A stretch of 54,431 nt of DNA from an uncultured Bartonella sp. (lineage in GTDB: Bacteria > Pseudomonadota > Alphaproteobacteria > Rhizobiales > Rhizobiaceae): positions 1 to 54,431 of the forward strand of contig CAMLCZ010000012.1 in assembly GCA_946478665.1 (NCBI GenBank). The letters are read 5' to 3'. Shown piece after piece: positions 53,970-54,431 of this stretch. Positions within the stretch are counted from its first letter, which is position 1. The number at the start of each line of letters is the position of its first letter. Under the pieces are notes generated by a model. The model saw nothing but the letters and a program-made list of their open reading frames with translations. It was not told the DNA's origin and made no database searches. The translations under genes and the position numbers were made by a program.

Positions 53970-54431
53970 TTATCCTTTAAAAACTACTTTATAATCAGGC
54001 GGTTATTTCATCTTGGATGAAGCTCTTCTCCCATCTCTTCCCCCATTAAAATTTTTCTATAAAGCCTGTTGATAAAACCTCGTTATTGTCGTTTTTAGTG
54101 CAAACCATACACGTTATTACCAATGTTTCGTTTCTTATTTTGAGCCGAAACGTCTGCGGATAGCTTTGATGGTTGTAGCTTGACGCGCACTTTTGCAGTA
54201 TTTGACAACGGGTTTTGCTGTTATTCAATTTCCATAAGAGACAAATTTGAGGCCTGTTCATATCCAATTTGAAGGCTCATCAACCCCATCAATAATTTTT
54301 TTTTCATCGCTTAAGTTATTACACGCGACTCAACAGCTATTTGTGATCTCACTCTCATTATGGCTCATTAAACGTGGTTGATCGCCCTGGTCCATTTTTG
54401 CAAACTTTTACAATGTTGAATGATTGTCGAC
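53970..54431. other. Gene-poor region downstream of tRNA-Ser
   Basis: About 460 bases without a convincing gene. A leftward frame of 73 codons (54046-54267) has no ribosome binding site or family resemblance. Downstream regions of tRNA-Ser genes are common integration sites, but no second copy of the tRNA 3' end and no integrase is visible before the window ends. Confidence 0.5.

Noticed and set aside
54046..54267. 73-codon leftward frame after tRNA-Ser, considered as an integrase or transposase remnant
   Set aside because: No recognisable motif, no ribosome binding site and no repeat of the tRNA end within the window.
53879..54431. Genomic island at tRNA-Ser
   Set aside because: No integrase, no second attachment repeat and no composition shift can be shown before the window ends.

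Overview
The window is a chromosomal segment of an AT-rich alphaproteobacterium of the order Rhizobiales. The Bartonellaceae fit best, and a Bartonella apis-like bee-gut lineage is my inference from gene content and base composition. Supporting signs are a Brucella/Bartonella-type porin, a MucR/Ros regulator, a feuN-feuP-feuQ trio, the block ccmI-ccmE-ccmF-ccmH-degP-response regulator-kinase-glnE-pleC-like kinase, and DUF1491, DUF5330 and DUF1214/DUF1254 proteins typical of the order. No prophage, insertion sequence, CRISPR array or defence island is visible. Most of the window is core genome.

Layout. 1-5500: an octanucleotide tandem repeat at the left edge, corA overlapping an orphan methylmalonyl-CoA-mutase-like gene, and a HerA-like ATPase gene whose 3' end is duplicated downstream. 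5500-12700: Tat-type L,D-transpeptidase, sodB, two tandem paralogous secreted four-cysteine proteins of unknown function, oligopeptidase B with msrB, a mucR-type regulator, sufE and a DUF5330 protein. 12900-18900: a histidine kinase overlapping a membrane peptidoglycan-binding protein, DUF1491, a DUF1254/DUF1214 pair and a class A penicillin-binding protein. 19200-23300: feuN-feuP-feuQ converging on a flavin monooxygenase; their shared 3' border is tandemly duplicated. 23500-35100: a small lipoprotein, cytochrome c maturation genes, DegP-type protease, a second two-component pair and glnE. 35200-46100: PleC-like kinase, pepN, a DMT transporter, family-4-like uracil-DNA glycosylase, acyl-CoA dehydrogenase-like protein, an EEP-family membrane protein, a 47-residue membrane/secreted peptide and a macrodomain protein. 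46100-49800: thiO-thiS-thiG-thiE-thiD under a TPP riboswitch. 49900-54431: DUF423, a HisC-like aminotransferase, a long non-coding stretch, an Omp2-type porin, tRNA-Ser(GCU) and a gene-poor right end.

How the genes work together. The strongest themes are envelope homeostasis (L,D-transpeptidase, class A PBP, PG-binding protein with kinase, FeuNPQ, DegP, porin), redox and Fe-S maintenance (SodB, MsrB, SufE, Ccm), and cell-cycle/nitrogen control (PleC-like kinase, GlnE). The thi operon makes the thiazole half of thiamine and joins it to the pyrimidine; thiC is not in it.

Most unusual observations: two independent tandem duplications of gene 3' borders, one with a perfectly identical coding core inside diverged flanks; the tandem four-cysteine secreted proteins; the 50-bp overlap between a histidine kinase and a PG-binding protein; Shine-Dalgarno sequences built into the last codons of thiS, thiO and hisC; and the octamer repeat. 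I did not find a convincing wholly new multi-gene system. All calls come from reading the sequence; no database search was run.
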